This document shows positions 9,572-17,756 of a stretch of DNA of 52,989 nt, in pieces. The notes beneath the pieces were generated by a model. That model was not told the origin of the DNA. It ran no database searches and saw only the letters and a program-made list of their open reading frames with translations. Position 1 is the stretch's first letter, and every line of letters begins with the position of its first letter. Source of the DNA: Paracoccaceae bacterium (lineage in GTDB: Bacteria; Pseudomonadota; Alphaproteobacteria; Rhodobacterales; Rhodobacteraceae); the NCBI GenBank assembly GCA_028285485.1, contig JANQPC010000081.1, positions 1 to 52,989 on the forward strand, read 5' to 3'. Made by a program: the position numbers and the translations under genes.

Positions 9572-9648
9572 CGGGGCGTAGCGCAGCCTGGTAGCGCGTC
9601 TGTTTTGGGTACAGAAGGTCGTGAGTTCGAATCTCGCCGCCCCGACCA
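9572..9648 (+). tRNA. tRNA-Pro (anticodon UGG)
   Basis: A 77-nt cloverleaf: 7-bp acceptor stem (9572-9578 with 9638-9644), anticodon loop TTTGGGT giving UGG, a T arm with TTCGAAT loop (9621-9637), discriminator A and an encoded CCA (9646-9648). proS lies elsewhere in the same window. Confidence 0.97.
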
Positions 9649-9674
9649 ACATCTTGCATCCCGAATTCTGAACT

Positions 9675-9690
9675 CCGCTATATGTTGTGG
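9675..9690 (+). promoter_or_regulatory. Distal NrdR-like box
   Basis: CCGCTATATGTTGTGG resembles the NrdR box consensus (ACAC-WATATATW-GTGT type) and shares CTA-x-ATGTTGTGG with the box at 10059. It sits about 390 bp from the proximal box, farther than usual for a pair, so it may be chance. Confidence 0.35.
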
Positions 9691-9720
9691 CCGGGCAGCA
9701 CGCGCGGGTTTCCGCCTGTC

Positions 9721-9729
9721 TGTGGATAA
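9721..9729 (-). promoter_or_regulatory. DnaA box (consensus)
   Basis: TGTGGATAA on the plus strand is the exact complement of the consensus DnaA box TTATCCACA. A single box about 540 bp before nrdJ could link ribonucleotide reductase expression to replication, but a 9-mer may also occur by chance. Confidence 0.4.
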
Positions 9730-10027
9730 CTTCGCTGATCCGGTGCGGTTTCGGGGCCACGCATCACGCCCTGCCGGCTGTCGGATTGGCTGGACAGCGC
9801 GCCGTCACCGCAAGCTGACATTCTGCGCGGATCCCCCCGGCGGCCCCGGCGCAACGCGCTGGATTCACAGCGTTTCACCTGGCCCGATTTCCGTGGGCCC
9901 CATCGCACCCCGACCCCCGTAGCGGCGCGGGAATCGTGGCCGCCCGCATGCCCGCCAAGAGTGTGTGACGGTCAAGTAAAAAAACTTTTCCCAAACCGTG
10001 AATTTGGCGTTGACGGTTCGGCCCCTC

Positions 10028-10074
10028 ATACGCCAGTTTGTGCTGGCTGGTACGGCGCCCACTAGATGTTGTGG
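10028..10074 (+). promoter_or_regulatory. Proximal NrdR box pair upstream of nrdJ
   Basis: The strong box is CCACTAGATGTTGTGG at 10059-10074. A degenerate partner (ATACGCCAGTTTGTGC, 10028-10043) lies exactly 31 bp upstream, the three-helical-turn spacing usual for NrdR pairs. NrdR represses ribonucleotide reductase genes in a dATP/ATP-dependent way, and the downstream gene is nrdJ. Confidence 0.6.
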
Positions 10075-10108
10075 GTTCAGGGCGTCACACTCTCACAGAT
10101 CATCCTCA

Positions 10109-10145
10109 CCTTCCGGTAGGGAAGGCCGGGGGCCTCAGGCCCCCG
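10109..10145 (+). other. Two adjacent hairpins in the nrdJ 5' region
   Basis: The first is CCTTCC with GGAAGG (10109-10114 with 10120-10125, 5-nt loop). The second is CGGGGGCC-TCA-GGCCCCCG (10127-10145, 8-bp stem). Neither is followed by a T-tract, so they are not simple terminators; they may structure the leader RNA. Confidence 0.45.
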
Positions 10146-10261
10146 ATGGCGATGCTGTGCCTGGCGCACTCTGGCGTACCAGCACGAGACATTGAGGGCC
10201 GAGCACCGTGCGGCGAAGCATGGGCCGGCAACCACGCCGCAAAGGCAAACGGGGCCAGGAT

Positions 10262-13200
10262 ATGAAGATCGATCGCAGCTTCACCAAAGCAGGACAAGAC
10301 GCCTACGCGGCGCTGGAATTCACCACCACGACCTCGGAGATTCGCAATCCCGACGGCACCATTGTGTTCAAGCTCGATGACGTGGAAGTGCCTGAAACGT
10401 GGAGCCAGGTGGCGTCTGACGTCATCGCCCAGAAGTATTTCCGCAAGGCCGGTGTGCCCGCGCGCCTGAAAAAGGTGCGCGAGAAGGGCGTGCCCGAGTT
10501 CCTCTGGCGCTCGGTGGCCGACGAGGCCGCGCTCGCCAAGCTTCCGGAAGACGAACGCTTCGGGGGCGAAACCTCCTCCAAGCAGGTGTTCGACCGGCTT
10601 GCGGGCGCCTGGGCCTATTGGGGCTGGAAGGGCGGCTACTTCACCTCCGAGGCCGATGCGCGCGCGTATTTTGACGAGATGCGCTACATGCTGGCCACCC
10701 AGCGCGCCGCGCCCAACAGCCCGCAATGGTTCAACACCGGCCTTCACTGGGCCTATGGCATCGATGGGCCCGCCCAGGGCCACCACTATGTGGATTACAA
10801 GACGGGCAAGCTCACCAAATCGAAATCGGCCTATGAGCACCCGCAGCCCCACGCCTGCTTCATCCAGTCCTGTGCCGACGATCTGGTGAACGATGGCGGC
10901 ATCATGGATCTTTGGGTGCGCGAGGCGCGCCTGTTCAAATACGGCTCGGGCACGGGCACGAATTTCTCGCTGCTGCGCGGGGAGGGTGAGAAGCTGTCGG
11001 GTGGCGGCAAATCCTCCGGCCTTATGGGTTTCCTGAAGATTGGGGACCGCGCGGCAGGCGCGATCAAATCGGGCGGCACCACGCGCCGCGCGGCCAAGAT
11101 GGTGATCGTGGATGCCGATCACCCCGATATCGAGCAGTTCATCGATTGGAAGGTGATCGAGGAACAGAAGGTCGCCTCGCTCGTGGCCGGCTCGAAGATG
11201 CACGAGGCCAAGCTGAACGCGATCTTCGAGGCGATCCGCGGCTGGGATGGCACGGCGGAAGATGCCTGCGAGCCGAAGGCCAATGCGCAGCTCAAAACCG
11301 CGATCCGCGATGCCAAGAAGGTCGCGATCCCGGAGACCTATATCAAGCGCGTGCTCGATTATGCCCGCCAGGGCTACACCGCGATTGAGTTTCCGACCTA
11401 TGACACGGATTGGGACAGTGAAGCCTACAGCTCCGTCTCCGGCCAGAACTCAAACAACTCCATCCGCGTTACCGATGCCTTCCTGAAGGCGGTGGAAGAG
11501 GATGCCGATTGGGATCTCATCAACCGCACCAGCGGCACGGTGGCCAAAACGGTGAAGGCGCGGGATCTCTGGGAAAAGGTGGGCCACGCGGCCTGGGCCT
11601 GCGCCGATCCCGGCATCCAGTACCACGATACCGTCAACGCTTGGCACACCTGCCCGGAAAACGGGCCGATCCGCGGATCGAACCCCTGCTCGGAATACAT
11701 GTTCCTCGATGACACGGCGTGCAACCTCGCCTCGATGAACCTGCTCACCTTCTACCAGGATGGCGCGTTCCAGGCCGAGGATTACATTCACGCCACCCGG
11801 CTCTGGACGCTGACGCTGGAAGTCAGCGTGATGATGGCGCAGTTCCCCTCGAAAGAGATCGCGCAGCGGTCCTACGATTTCCGCACGCTGGGGCTTGGCT
11901 ACGCCAATATCGGCGGGCTCCTGATGAATATGGGGCTGGGCTATGACAGCGATGAGGGCCGCGCGCTTTGCGGCGCGCTGACGGCAATCATGACGGGCGT
12001 CTCCTACGCCACCTCTGCCGAGATCGCGGGCGAACTCGGGCCGTTCCCGGGCTATGCGCCGAACGCCGATCACATGCTGCGCGTGATCCGCAATCACCGC
12101 CGCGCGGCCCATGGGGCCACCGAAGGGTACGAGGCGATGAACGTGCGCCCCGTGCCACTTGATGCCGGTAACTGCCCCGATGCGCGGCTTGTCACGCTTG
12201 CGAAATCCGCCTGGGACGAGGCACTGGCCCTTGGCGAAAAGCATGGCTATCGCAACGCGCAGGCCACCGTGATCGCGCCCACCGGCACCATCGGCCTGGT
12301 GATGGATTGCGATACAACCGGGATCGAGCCGGATTTCGCGCTCGTCAAATTCAAGAAACTCGCAGGTGGCGGTTACTTCAAGATCATTAACCGCTCCGTT
12401 CCGGCGGCGCTGGAGACACTTGGGTATTCTCCCGCCCAAATCGGTGAAATCGTCTCCTACGCCGTCGGGCACGGAACGCTGGGCAATGCCCCCGGCATCA
12501 ACCACACCGCCCTGATCGGCCACGGCTTCGGGCCCGAAGAGATCGAAAAGATCGAGGCCGCGCTGCCTTCGGCCTTCGACATCAAGTTCGTCTTCAACCA
12601 GTGGACGCTGGGGGAAGCCTTCTGCACCGAGGTGCTGGGCATCCCGGCCGAAAAGCTCAGCGATCCCACCTTCGACATGCTGCGCCATCTGGGCTTTGCG
12701 AAGGCCGATATCGATGCTGCAAACGATCACGTCTGCGGAACGATGACGCTCGAGGGCGCGCCGCATCTGAGCGAAGATCACTACGTGGTCTTCGATTGCG
12801 CCAACCCCTGCGGCAAGAAGGGCAAGCGCTTCCTCTCAGTGGATAGCCACATCTACATGATGGCCGCCGCGCAAAGCTTCATCTCGGGCGCGATCTCGAA
12901 AACGATCAACATGCCCAACGATGCCACGATCGAGGATTGCCAGCGCGCCTATGAGCTTTCCTGGTCCCTCGGCGTGAAAGCCAACGCGCTCTACCGCGAT
13001 GGCTCGAAGCTTTCGCAGCCGCTCGCCGCCGCGCTCGTGGAAGATGACGACGAGGCGCTCGAGGTGCTGGAGACCGGCTCGCCCCAGGAAAAGGCGACCG
13101 TGCTGGCCGAAAAGATCGTCGAAAAGGTCGTGGTCAAGGAACTGGTACGCAGCCACCGCGAGAAGATGCCGGAACGGCGGAAGGGCTACACCCAGAAGGC

Positions 13201-13927
13201 CATCGTGGGCGGCCACAAGGTATATCTCCGCACCGGGGAATACGGCGATGGCAGCTTGGGCGAAATCTTCATCGACATGCACAAGGAAGGCGCGGGCTTC
13301 CGGGCGATGATGAACAACTTCGCCATCGCGGTCTCGGTCGGCCTGCAATACGGCGTGCCGCTCGAAGAGTTCGTGGATGCCTTCACCTTCACCAAGTTCG
13401 AACCCGCCGGGATGGTGCAGGGCAATGACTCGATCAAGAACGCCACCTCGATCCTCGATTACATCTTCCGCGAACTGGCGGTCAGCTATCTCGACCGTAC
13501 CGATCTGGCCCATGTGAAGCCCGAAGGCGCGGCCTTCGACGAACTGGGCCGCGGCGAGGAAGAGGGTGTGCGGAACTTCGAGAATGTCTCGGAAACCGCG
13601 GCCACCAAATCGCTGGAAGTGCTGAAGCAGGTGGCCTCCACCGGCTACATGCGCAAGCGCGTGCCGCAGGAACTTGTGGTGCTGCAGGGCGGCGGCGGCG
13701 CGGTGGCGTTTGACGGATCGGTCGATGCCGCCACGGCGATGACCGCGGTGCTGACGGAGGGCGAAGCCACCGTTTCGCGCGGCGGCGTGGCGCTCGATCC
13801 GGTGACCAAAGCCAAGATGCAAGGCTACGAGGGCGACCCCTGCGGCGAATGCGGGAACTACACGCTGGTGCGCAACGGGACGTGCATGAAGTGCAATACG
13901 TGTGGGGCAACCTCTGGGTGCTCGTAA
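10262..13927 (+). CDS. nrdJ: Vitamin B12-dependent (class II) ribonucleoside-diphosphate reductase
   Basis: NrdJ reduces ribonucleotides to deoxyribonucleotides using adenosylcobalamin to generate the thiyl radical. The ATG at 10262 gives 1221 residues; an upstream ATG at 10208 adds only basic, non-conserved residues. Seen are [24 protein letters not shown], the active-site motif NPCSE with Cys near residue 476, ACNLASMNL, and [21 protein letters not shown]-terminal zinc-ribbon (about 1195-1221) carries the pattern C-x2-C-x9-C-x2-C and further Cys as redox tail. The gene stands alone between a regulatory region and a strong terminator. No class I reductase gene is in the window. Confidence 0.97.
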   Translation: MKIDRSFTKAGQDAYAALEFTTTTSEIRNPDGTIVFKLDDVEVPETWSQVASDVIAQKYFRKAGVPARLKKVREKGVPEFLWRSVADEAALAKLPEDERFGGETSSKQVFDRLAGAWAYWGWKGGYFTSEADARAYFDEMRYMLATQRAAPNSPQWFNTGLHWAYGIDGPAQGHHYVDYKTGKLTKSKSAYEHPQPHACFIQSCADDLVNDGGIMDLWVREARLFKYGSGTGTNFSLLRGEGEKLSGGGKSSGLMGFLKIGDRAAGAIKSGGTTRRAAKMVIVDADHPDIEQFIDWKVIEEQKVASLVAGSKMHEAKLNAIFEAIRGWDGTAEDACEPKANAQLKTAIRDAKKVAIPETYIKRVLDYARQGYTAIEFPTYDTDWDSEAYSSVSGQNSNNSIRVTDAFLKAVEEDADWDLINRTSGTVAKTVKARDLWEKVGHAAWACADPGIQYHDTVNAWHTCPENGPIRGSNPCSEYMFLDDTACNLASMNLLTFYQDGAFQAEDYIHATRLWTLTLEVSVMMAQFPSKEIAQRSYDFRTLGLGYANIGGLLMNMGLGYDSDEGRALCGALTAIMTGVSYATSAEIAGELGPFPGYAPNADHMLRVIRNHRRAAHGATEGYEAMNVRPVPLDAGNCPDARLVTLAKSAWDEALALGEKHGYRNAQATVIAPTGTIGLVMDCDTTGIEPDFALVKFKKLAGGGYFKIINRSVPAALETLGYSPAQIGEIVSYAVGHGTLGNAPGINHTALIGHGFGPEEIEKIEAALPSAFDIKFVFNQWTLGEAFCTEVLGIPAEKLSDPTFDMLRHLGFAKADIDAANDHVCGTMTLEGAPHLSEDHYVVFDCANPCGKKGKRFLSVDSHIYMMAAAQSFISGAISKTINMPNDATIEDCQRAYELSWSLGVKANALYRDGSKLSQPLAAALVEDDDEALEVLETGSPQEKATVLAEKIVEKVVVKELVRSHREKMPERRKGYTQKAIVGGHKVYLRTGEYGDGSLGEIFIDMHKEGAGFRAMMNNFAIAVSVGLQYGVPLEEFVDAFTFTKFEPAGMVQGNDSIKNATSILDYIFRELAVSYLDRTDLAHVKPEGAAFDELGRGEEEGVRNFENVSETAATKSLEVLKQVASTGYMRKRVPQELVVLQGGGGAVAFDGSVDAATAMTAVLTEGEATVSRGGVALDPVTKAKMQGYEGDPCGECGNYTLVRNGTCMKCNTCGATSGCS

Positions 13928-13956
13928 CGAGGATTGGATACGTGTCGGACTCCGCA

Positions 13957-14008
13957 GATTGCTGCGCAATCCGCTCTATCCGACGCGGCGGATTTCTTTG
14001 AAATCCGC
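13957..14008. repeat. Two small perfect hairpins after nrdJ
   Basis: GATTGC-TGC-GCAATC (13957-13971) and GCGGATTTC-TTT-GAAATCCGC (13988-14008) follow the nrdJ stop codon and precede the terminator by about 90 bp. Both contain GCGGATT or its complement, so they may be related units of a small palindromic repeat. Confidence 0.45.
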
Positions 14009-14100
14009 GCGGACACGGGGCGGGTGCGCTCGCCCCTGACGCGGATCAGGCCGCAGGCAGAAACCGGGCGGTACAGACAAGAGCCTGATCAGCGAAACTC

Positions 14101-14125
14101 AGGGCCCCCTCGGGGGCCCTTTTTC
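14101..14125 (+). terminator. Rho-independent terminator of nrdJ
   Basis: A 9-bp GC-rich stem (14101-14109 with 14112-14120, tight loop) runs into a T-tract at 14120-14124. It ends the nrdJ transcript and separates it from the convergent sigma factor gene. Confidence 0.85.
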
Positions 14126-14154
14126 TGCGCGGGCCCCTGCGCGGGATGGCACGC

Positions 14155-14661
14155 CTAGCGCCCGGCCAGCAAATCGGCCACCGGCGCGCCCTCGGGCAGA
14201 TCGAGCCGTGCGCGCAGCCGGGCCCGCCCCCGCGCCACCCGGCTCATCACCGTGCCGATGGGAAGCCGGTGGCGTCGCGCAAGCTCGGCATAGCTCGCCC
14301 CGTCCACCGCATGTTCGAGGATCAGCGTGGCCTGCGCATCCGGCAGATGGGCCAGCGCCTGCATCACATCGCCCGCGGCAAGGCGCGATCCGGCCTCGGG
14401 CGCCGTGGCCGGCATCAGATCGTCCGTCAGTTCCTCTGCCGGCGGGCGGCGGCGGCGCGAAAGGTTCTTCAGCGCCGTGAACAGATAGGCTTCCACATCA
14501 TCGATGGGCGGCTCTTCGGCCAGGCGTTTCCACACCCGCAGAAGCGCCTCTTGCGTGAGATCTTCGGCAGCATCGATGCTCGGGCTGTAGCGGCGTGCAC
14601 GCCGCATCAGGCGCGGAAGCATATCGGCCACGGCCGTTGACCGGTCGGAAGGTTCCACCAT
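14155..14661 (-). CDS. ECF-type RNA polymerase sigma factor
   Basis: This 168-residue sigma-70 family factor has region 2 (about residues 12-75, containing SPSIDAAEDLTQEALLRVW and AYLFTALKNL) and region 4 (about 105-155, with LPDAQATLILEHAVDGASY and the helix-turn-helix YAELARRHRLPIGTVMSRV), joined by a short linker. It lacks region 3, as in ECF factors. No anti-sigma gene lies next to it. The nearest neighbour is a divergently transcribed secreted EF-hand protein, which may be a target. Its regulon and signal are unknown. Confidence 0.9.
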   Translation of the reverse strand: MVEPSDRSTAVADMLPRLMRRARRYSPSIDAAEDLTQEALLRVWKRLAEEPPIDDVEAYLFTALKNLSRRRRPPAEELTDDLMPATAPEAGSRLAAGDVMQALAHLPDAQATLILEHAVDGASYAELARRHRLPIGTVMSRVARGRARLRARLDLPEGAPVADLLAGR

Positions 14662-14860
14662 ACCTGACCACTCCAGTCTTTTCCGGGTATTGGCCGAAAC
14701 TGGGGATAGTCGCCCCGAATGTCGCCCTCAGGTGGGGATAACCCCGGTTTTCGGCGGCAGCCCGCGCGCCGCAGCACCCGCAATCGGCAAGGCACCGCGC
14801 GCCGAAACTCTCGCCAGAGGGGTATGGGATGGAAGTTGCGGTGTGCGCGTCAATGTCTGT

Positions 14861-14879
14861 GGGGGCCCAGAATGCCCCC
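14861..14879 (+). other. Hairpin in the 5' leader of the small EF-hand gene
   Basis: GGGGGC (14861-14866) pairs with GCCCCC (14874-14879) around a 7-nt loop, ending 28 bp before the start codon. It could affect mRNA stability; it is not a terminator because no T-tract follows. Confidence 0.4.
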
Positions 14880-14907
14880 GTATGTAACCAACACTTGAGA
14901 GGAACAT

Positions 14908-15141
14908 ATGCAACGTATCGCACTGACAACGTGTGTCGCCGCGCTGATCGCAGGGGCTGCCGTGGCAGCCGATTATGATGCTGACGGCGATGGCCAGGTC
15001 ACGTTCGACGAGATTCTCGCGCTCGTCCCAACCATGACCGAGGAAACGTTCAGCACTGTCGATACCGACGGTGACGGGATGCTCAACGCTGATGAGCTTG
15101 CCGCCGCCCAGGAAAGCGGCCTGATCCCGGCCGCCGGGTAA
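14908..15141 (+). CDS. Small secreted EF-hand calcium-binding protein
   Basis: The product has 77 residues. A signal peptide (about residues 1-20, ending AVAA) leaves a mature protein of about 57 residues containing two EF-hand loops, DADGDGQVTFDE and DTDGDGMLNADE, each with the canonical D-x-D-x-D/G-x-x-x-E ligand pattern. The ribosome binding site GAGAGGA precedes the ATG. It is divergent from the ECF sigma gene and followed by two tandem terminator hairpins. Calcium binding is well supported; the physiological role is unknown. Confidence 0.88.
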   Translation: MQRIALTTCVAALIAGAAVAADYDADGDGQVTFDEILALVPTMTEETFSTVDTDGDGMLNADELAAAQESGLIPAAG

Positions 15142-15160
15142 GCTCTCGAGAACGCCCCCA

Positions 15161-15195
15161 ACCGGGTCGTGGCGCTGCCATGGCCCGGTGATTTT
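15161..15195 (+). terminator. First of two tandem terminator hairpins
   Basis: A 13-bp stem with two G-U pairs (15161-15173 with 15177-15189) and a GCT loop is followed by GATTTTC. It lies 20 bp after the EF-hand gene stop. Confidence 0.7.
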
Positions 15196-15202
15196 CTCGC
15201 GT

Positions 15203-15238
15203 CCGGGTCGCGGTTCGCCGCGGCCCGGTTCGCGTTTT
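15203..15238 (+). terminator. Second tandem hairpin with UUCG tetraloop
   Basis: An 11-bp stem (15203-15213 with 15218-15228, one G-U pair) capped by TTCG is followed by a T-tract at 15235-15238. The stem sequence resembles the first hairpin (both contain CCGGGTCG and CCCGG), as if duplicated. Confidence 0.6.
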
Positions 15239-15275
15239 CAGACCTGAGCTTTCAGATTGGAGTCTTCAGGCGGGC

Positions 15276-15839
15276 CTATTCAGAGCCGCGCGAAAGCGCC
15301 ACAACGCCTGTGCGCGCCATCTCCTGAAGCCCCAGCGGGCGCATCAGATCGGCGAAGGCATCGATCTTCTCCGGCGTGCCCGTCACCTCGAAAATGAAGC
15401 TGTCGAGCGTTGAATCGACGGCATGCGCGCGGAAGATATCCGCAAGCCGCAGCGCTTCCACCCGCTTGTCCCCGCGGCCCGCCACCTTGAAAAGCGCAAG
15501 CTCGCGCTCCACCGCCGGGCCTTCCACCGTAAGGTCATGCACCTCATGCACGGGCACGATCCGGCCAAGCTGCGCCTTGATCTGTTCAATCACCGAGGGT
15601 GTGCCAACGGTCACGATCGTGATCCGCGAGGTATGGCCCTGGTGATCCACCTCCGCCACCGTGAGGCTTTCGATATTGTAGCCCCGGCCCGAAAACAGGC
15701 CGATGACACGCGCAAGCACGCCCGCTTCGTTATCCACGATCACCGCCAGCGTATGGCGCTCCATCGCCTCGGCATGGGGGTCGCGCAGATCGTAGGCTGA
15801 ATGCTTCGATGCGCCCTTCTGGATCTTCAGGCTGGCCAT
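15276..15839 (-). CDS. ilvN: Acetolactate synthase small (regulatory) subunit
   Basis: This is the regulatory subunit of acetohydroxyacid synthase, conferring valine feedback. The ATG at 15839 (MASLKIQKG) gives 187 residues, the normal length in this group; upstream in-frame residues lack conservation. An N-terminal ACT domain (about residues 28-100) contains HTLAVIVDNEAGVLARVIGLFSGRGYNIES across two segments, with IEQIKAQLGRIVPVHEV following. A C-terminal small-subunit domain contains FRAHAVDSTLDSFIFEVTG. It is separated from ilvB by an oppositely oriented EF-hand gene, so it probably has its own promoter. Confidence 0.95.
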   Translation of the reverse strand: MASLKIQKGASKHSAYDLRDPHAEAMERHTLAVIVDNEAGVLARVIGLFSGRGYNIESLTVAEVDHQGHTSRITIVTVGTPSVIEQIKAQLGRIVPVHEVHDLTVEGPAVERELALFKVAGRGDKRVEALRLADIFRAHAVDSTLDSFIFEVTGTPEKIDAFADLMRPLGLQEMARTGVVALSRGSE

Positions 15840-16033
15840 ATCCGGCGGTCTCCTCGGGTTCGGGGCCCATGTTGGGCGCTGTGCTTGCCCCGCGGGCGCG
15901 CGCGGCGCAAGGGGCAAATTCGCGTGATCTCGGGCCGCGGCGCCGCATAATCGCCCCATTTCCCGCTATGGTCCGCGCCACGGGGCGCCCCGCAATGGGT
16001 GCGGCCCCATGGGATGTGGAAATGGGTGTGTAC

Positions 16034-17752
16034 ATGAACCGATTTGGATCGATCGCCGCGATTGCATTGGCCTTTGGTGCGGGGCCCGCCCTGGCCAGCG
16101 ACGTGGATCTCGAAAGCGATTTTGCGCGGGATATCTTCCGCATGGCGGCCGCGGGCCAGGGGCTGGACGAGATCCGGGGCACCTTGCGCGAGGTATTTGC
16201 GCGGCAGGATATCGATGGCACGCCGGGCCTTTCCGCCGCCGATGGCGCCGCACTTGAAGCGCGGTATTCGAGCGAGCTGCACGCCCAGATCATTTCCGAC
16301 TGGATGCGCTACGACACCGATGGCGATTTCACGGTCACGGTGGACGAGCTGCGCCCGGCGGCGCTGGCCGAGGCCGATCGCCCGCTGATCAGCGGCACGG
16401 TCGAGGTGGAGCCCACCGAAGACCAGATCGCTTTCGTTGCCGAGGCGCTGATTGCCGAACGCATGGCGCGCGATCTCGATGGCGATGGCGCCGTGACCTT
16501 CGAGGAACTCACGCGCTATGCCGAGGCTGCCGCGGCGAGCCGCATGGCCGTTTCGCAGGCCGAGCGCCTTCTGCCGCCGCCGGAGCTTGACGGCAATGCC
16601 GATGGCACGATTTCCGAGGCCGAGTATATCGCCGGCGCCGAGGCGATCTTTGCCGCGCTCGATGCTGATGGCGATGGCACGGTCTCGCGCCGGGAACGCG
16701 CGCTTCTGCGCAACCAGCAGCGCAGCGATGACCGGCGCGCGGCCAAACAGGCCGAAACGCGCGACAATGCCGATCGCCGGGCCGCTGCGCTCGAACGTGC
16801 GCTTGAGCGGCGTGCGGCGATGCCGTCCTGCGAACTGCCCGCAATCGCCGCCGAGGGCGAACGGTTTGTGCTGGCGGGCCTGCGCGGCACCGGAATCACC
16901 AATCTTCATCTCGGCGATCCCGCCGAAGCCGCCGATCTTGTGGATGTGGCGATCCCCGAAGGCGATGCGCCCGTGACCCTGATCGCGGGGTTCGAAAGCG
17001 ATACGATCCTGCGCCTTCAGGGCGCGGGCACGCGGGTGACGACCGTGATCTTCACCCAAGGGCGCGTGGGCATCGTGGGCGCGGGCGCCGATATCACCTT
17101 TGCCGAGGCGGGCCCCGGCTGCCATATCGATCTGGCCGCGCCCGATCCCGCCGATCCGCGCAGGCTCTACGGGCCCGAGCTTTCCGCCTCGGTGCTCGGC
17201 CCGCGCCTGGGCACGGTTGATTTCGGCGCGCGCAGCAACGCGCCGTTCGACAGGCTTGAAGGCGCCATCAGCTTCGGCGTTGGCGGCGCGGCGGATGCGG
17301 CCTGGGATATGTTCGAGGAATTCACGCCCGGTGGGCTTGTGTCGCTCGATCCCGCGCAGGTCGCCACCGTGGAGGCCGCCTACAAGCTGCCGATGGCGCC
17401 CCATTCGGCGGGCATCGCCCAGCTTGTGGCCGAAGGCGTGCTCGTGCCGGTGGAAAGCCGCATCACGCCGCAAACCGTGCTTGAAACCGAGCAGGGCGCG
17501 ATTTCCGTGGGCGGGCAGACCTTTATCGCGGGCCCGGCCACCGATGCGATCCTGGCCGACGGGCTGATCTTCACCCGCGATCACGATCGCATCTGGGTGG
17601 GCCGCCCACCTGCGGAATACCGGGTGACGGCGCCGTTCGAATACCCGGCAGAACTGACGGGGGTGCATACGGTCACCTTCCTCCTGCCCGATGGCGTGCC
17701 GCTGCCCACCGGCGATCCCGGCGAAAGCCAGGTGCGCCGGATCGGCGGGTAG
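16034..17752 (+). CDS. Exported multi-EF-hand protein of unknown function
   Basis: The product is 572 residues from the ATG at 16034, which places a clean signal peptide (about 1-21, ending PALAS) at the N-terminus; an ATG at 16022 is possible. The N-terminal half carries EF-hand loops: DTDGDFTVTVDE (near residue 95), DLDGDGAVTFEE (near 150), DGNADGTISEAE (near 187) and DADGDGTVSRRE (near 213), plus a degenerate DIDGTPGLSAAD near 57. A basic coiled segment (about 225-260) precedes a C-terminal domain of about 300 residues that I do not recognise. It converges with ilvB across a 4-bp gap. Calcium binding is inferred from the loops; the partner or substrate is unknown. Confidence 0.8.
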   Translation: MNRFGSIAAIALAFGAGPALASDVDLESDFARDIFRMAAAGQGLDEIRGTLREVFARQDIDGTPGLSAADGAALEARYSSELHAQIISDWMRYDTDGDFTVTVDELRPAALAEADRPLISGTVEVEPTEDQIAFVAEALIAERMARDLDGDGAVTFEELTRYAEAAAASRMAVSQAERLLPPPELDGNADGTISEAEYIAGAEAIFAALDADGDGTVSRRERALLRNQQRSDDRRAAKQAETRDNADRRAAALERALERRAAMPSCELPAIAAEGERFVLAGLRGTGITNLHLGDPAEAADLVDVAIPEGDAPVTLIAGFESDTILRLQGAGTRVTTVIFTQGRVGIVGAGADITFAEAGPGCHIDLAAPDPADPRRLYGPELSASVLGPRLGTVDFGARSNAPFDRLEGAISFGVGGAADAAWDMFEEFTPGGLVSLDPAQVATVEAAYKLPMAPHSAGIAQLVAEGVLVPVESRITPQTVLETEQGAISVGGQTFIAGPATDAILADGLIFTRDHDRIWVGRPPAEYRVTAPFEYPAELTGVHTVTFLLPDGVPLPTGDPGESQVRRIGG

Positions 17753-17756
17753 GGCG

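Larger units (their letters stand above)
9649..10261. other. 613-bp gene-free regulatory region upstream of nrdJ
   Basis: No convincing ORF lies here. It holds NrdR-like boxes at 9675-9690 and 10059-10074 (with a degenerate partner at 10028-10043), a consensus DnaA box at 9721-9729, and hairpins at 10109-10125 and 10127-10145. A possible -35 element TTGACG occurs at 10010-10015 without a clear -10. I saw no recognisable cobalamin riboswitch. Confidence 0.6.

Noticed and set aside
9960-10261. Cobalamin riboswitch before the B12-dependent nrdJ
   Set aside because: I could not find the conserved B12-box or the other conserved core elements; only simple hairpins and NrdR-like boxes are seen.
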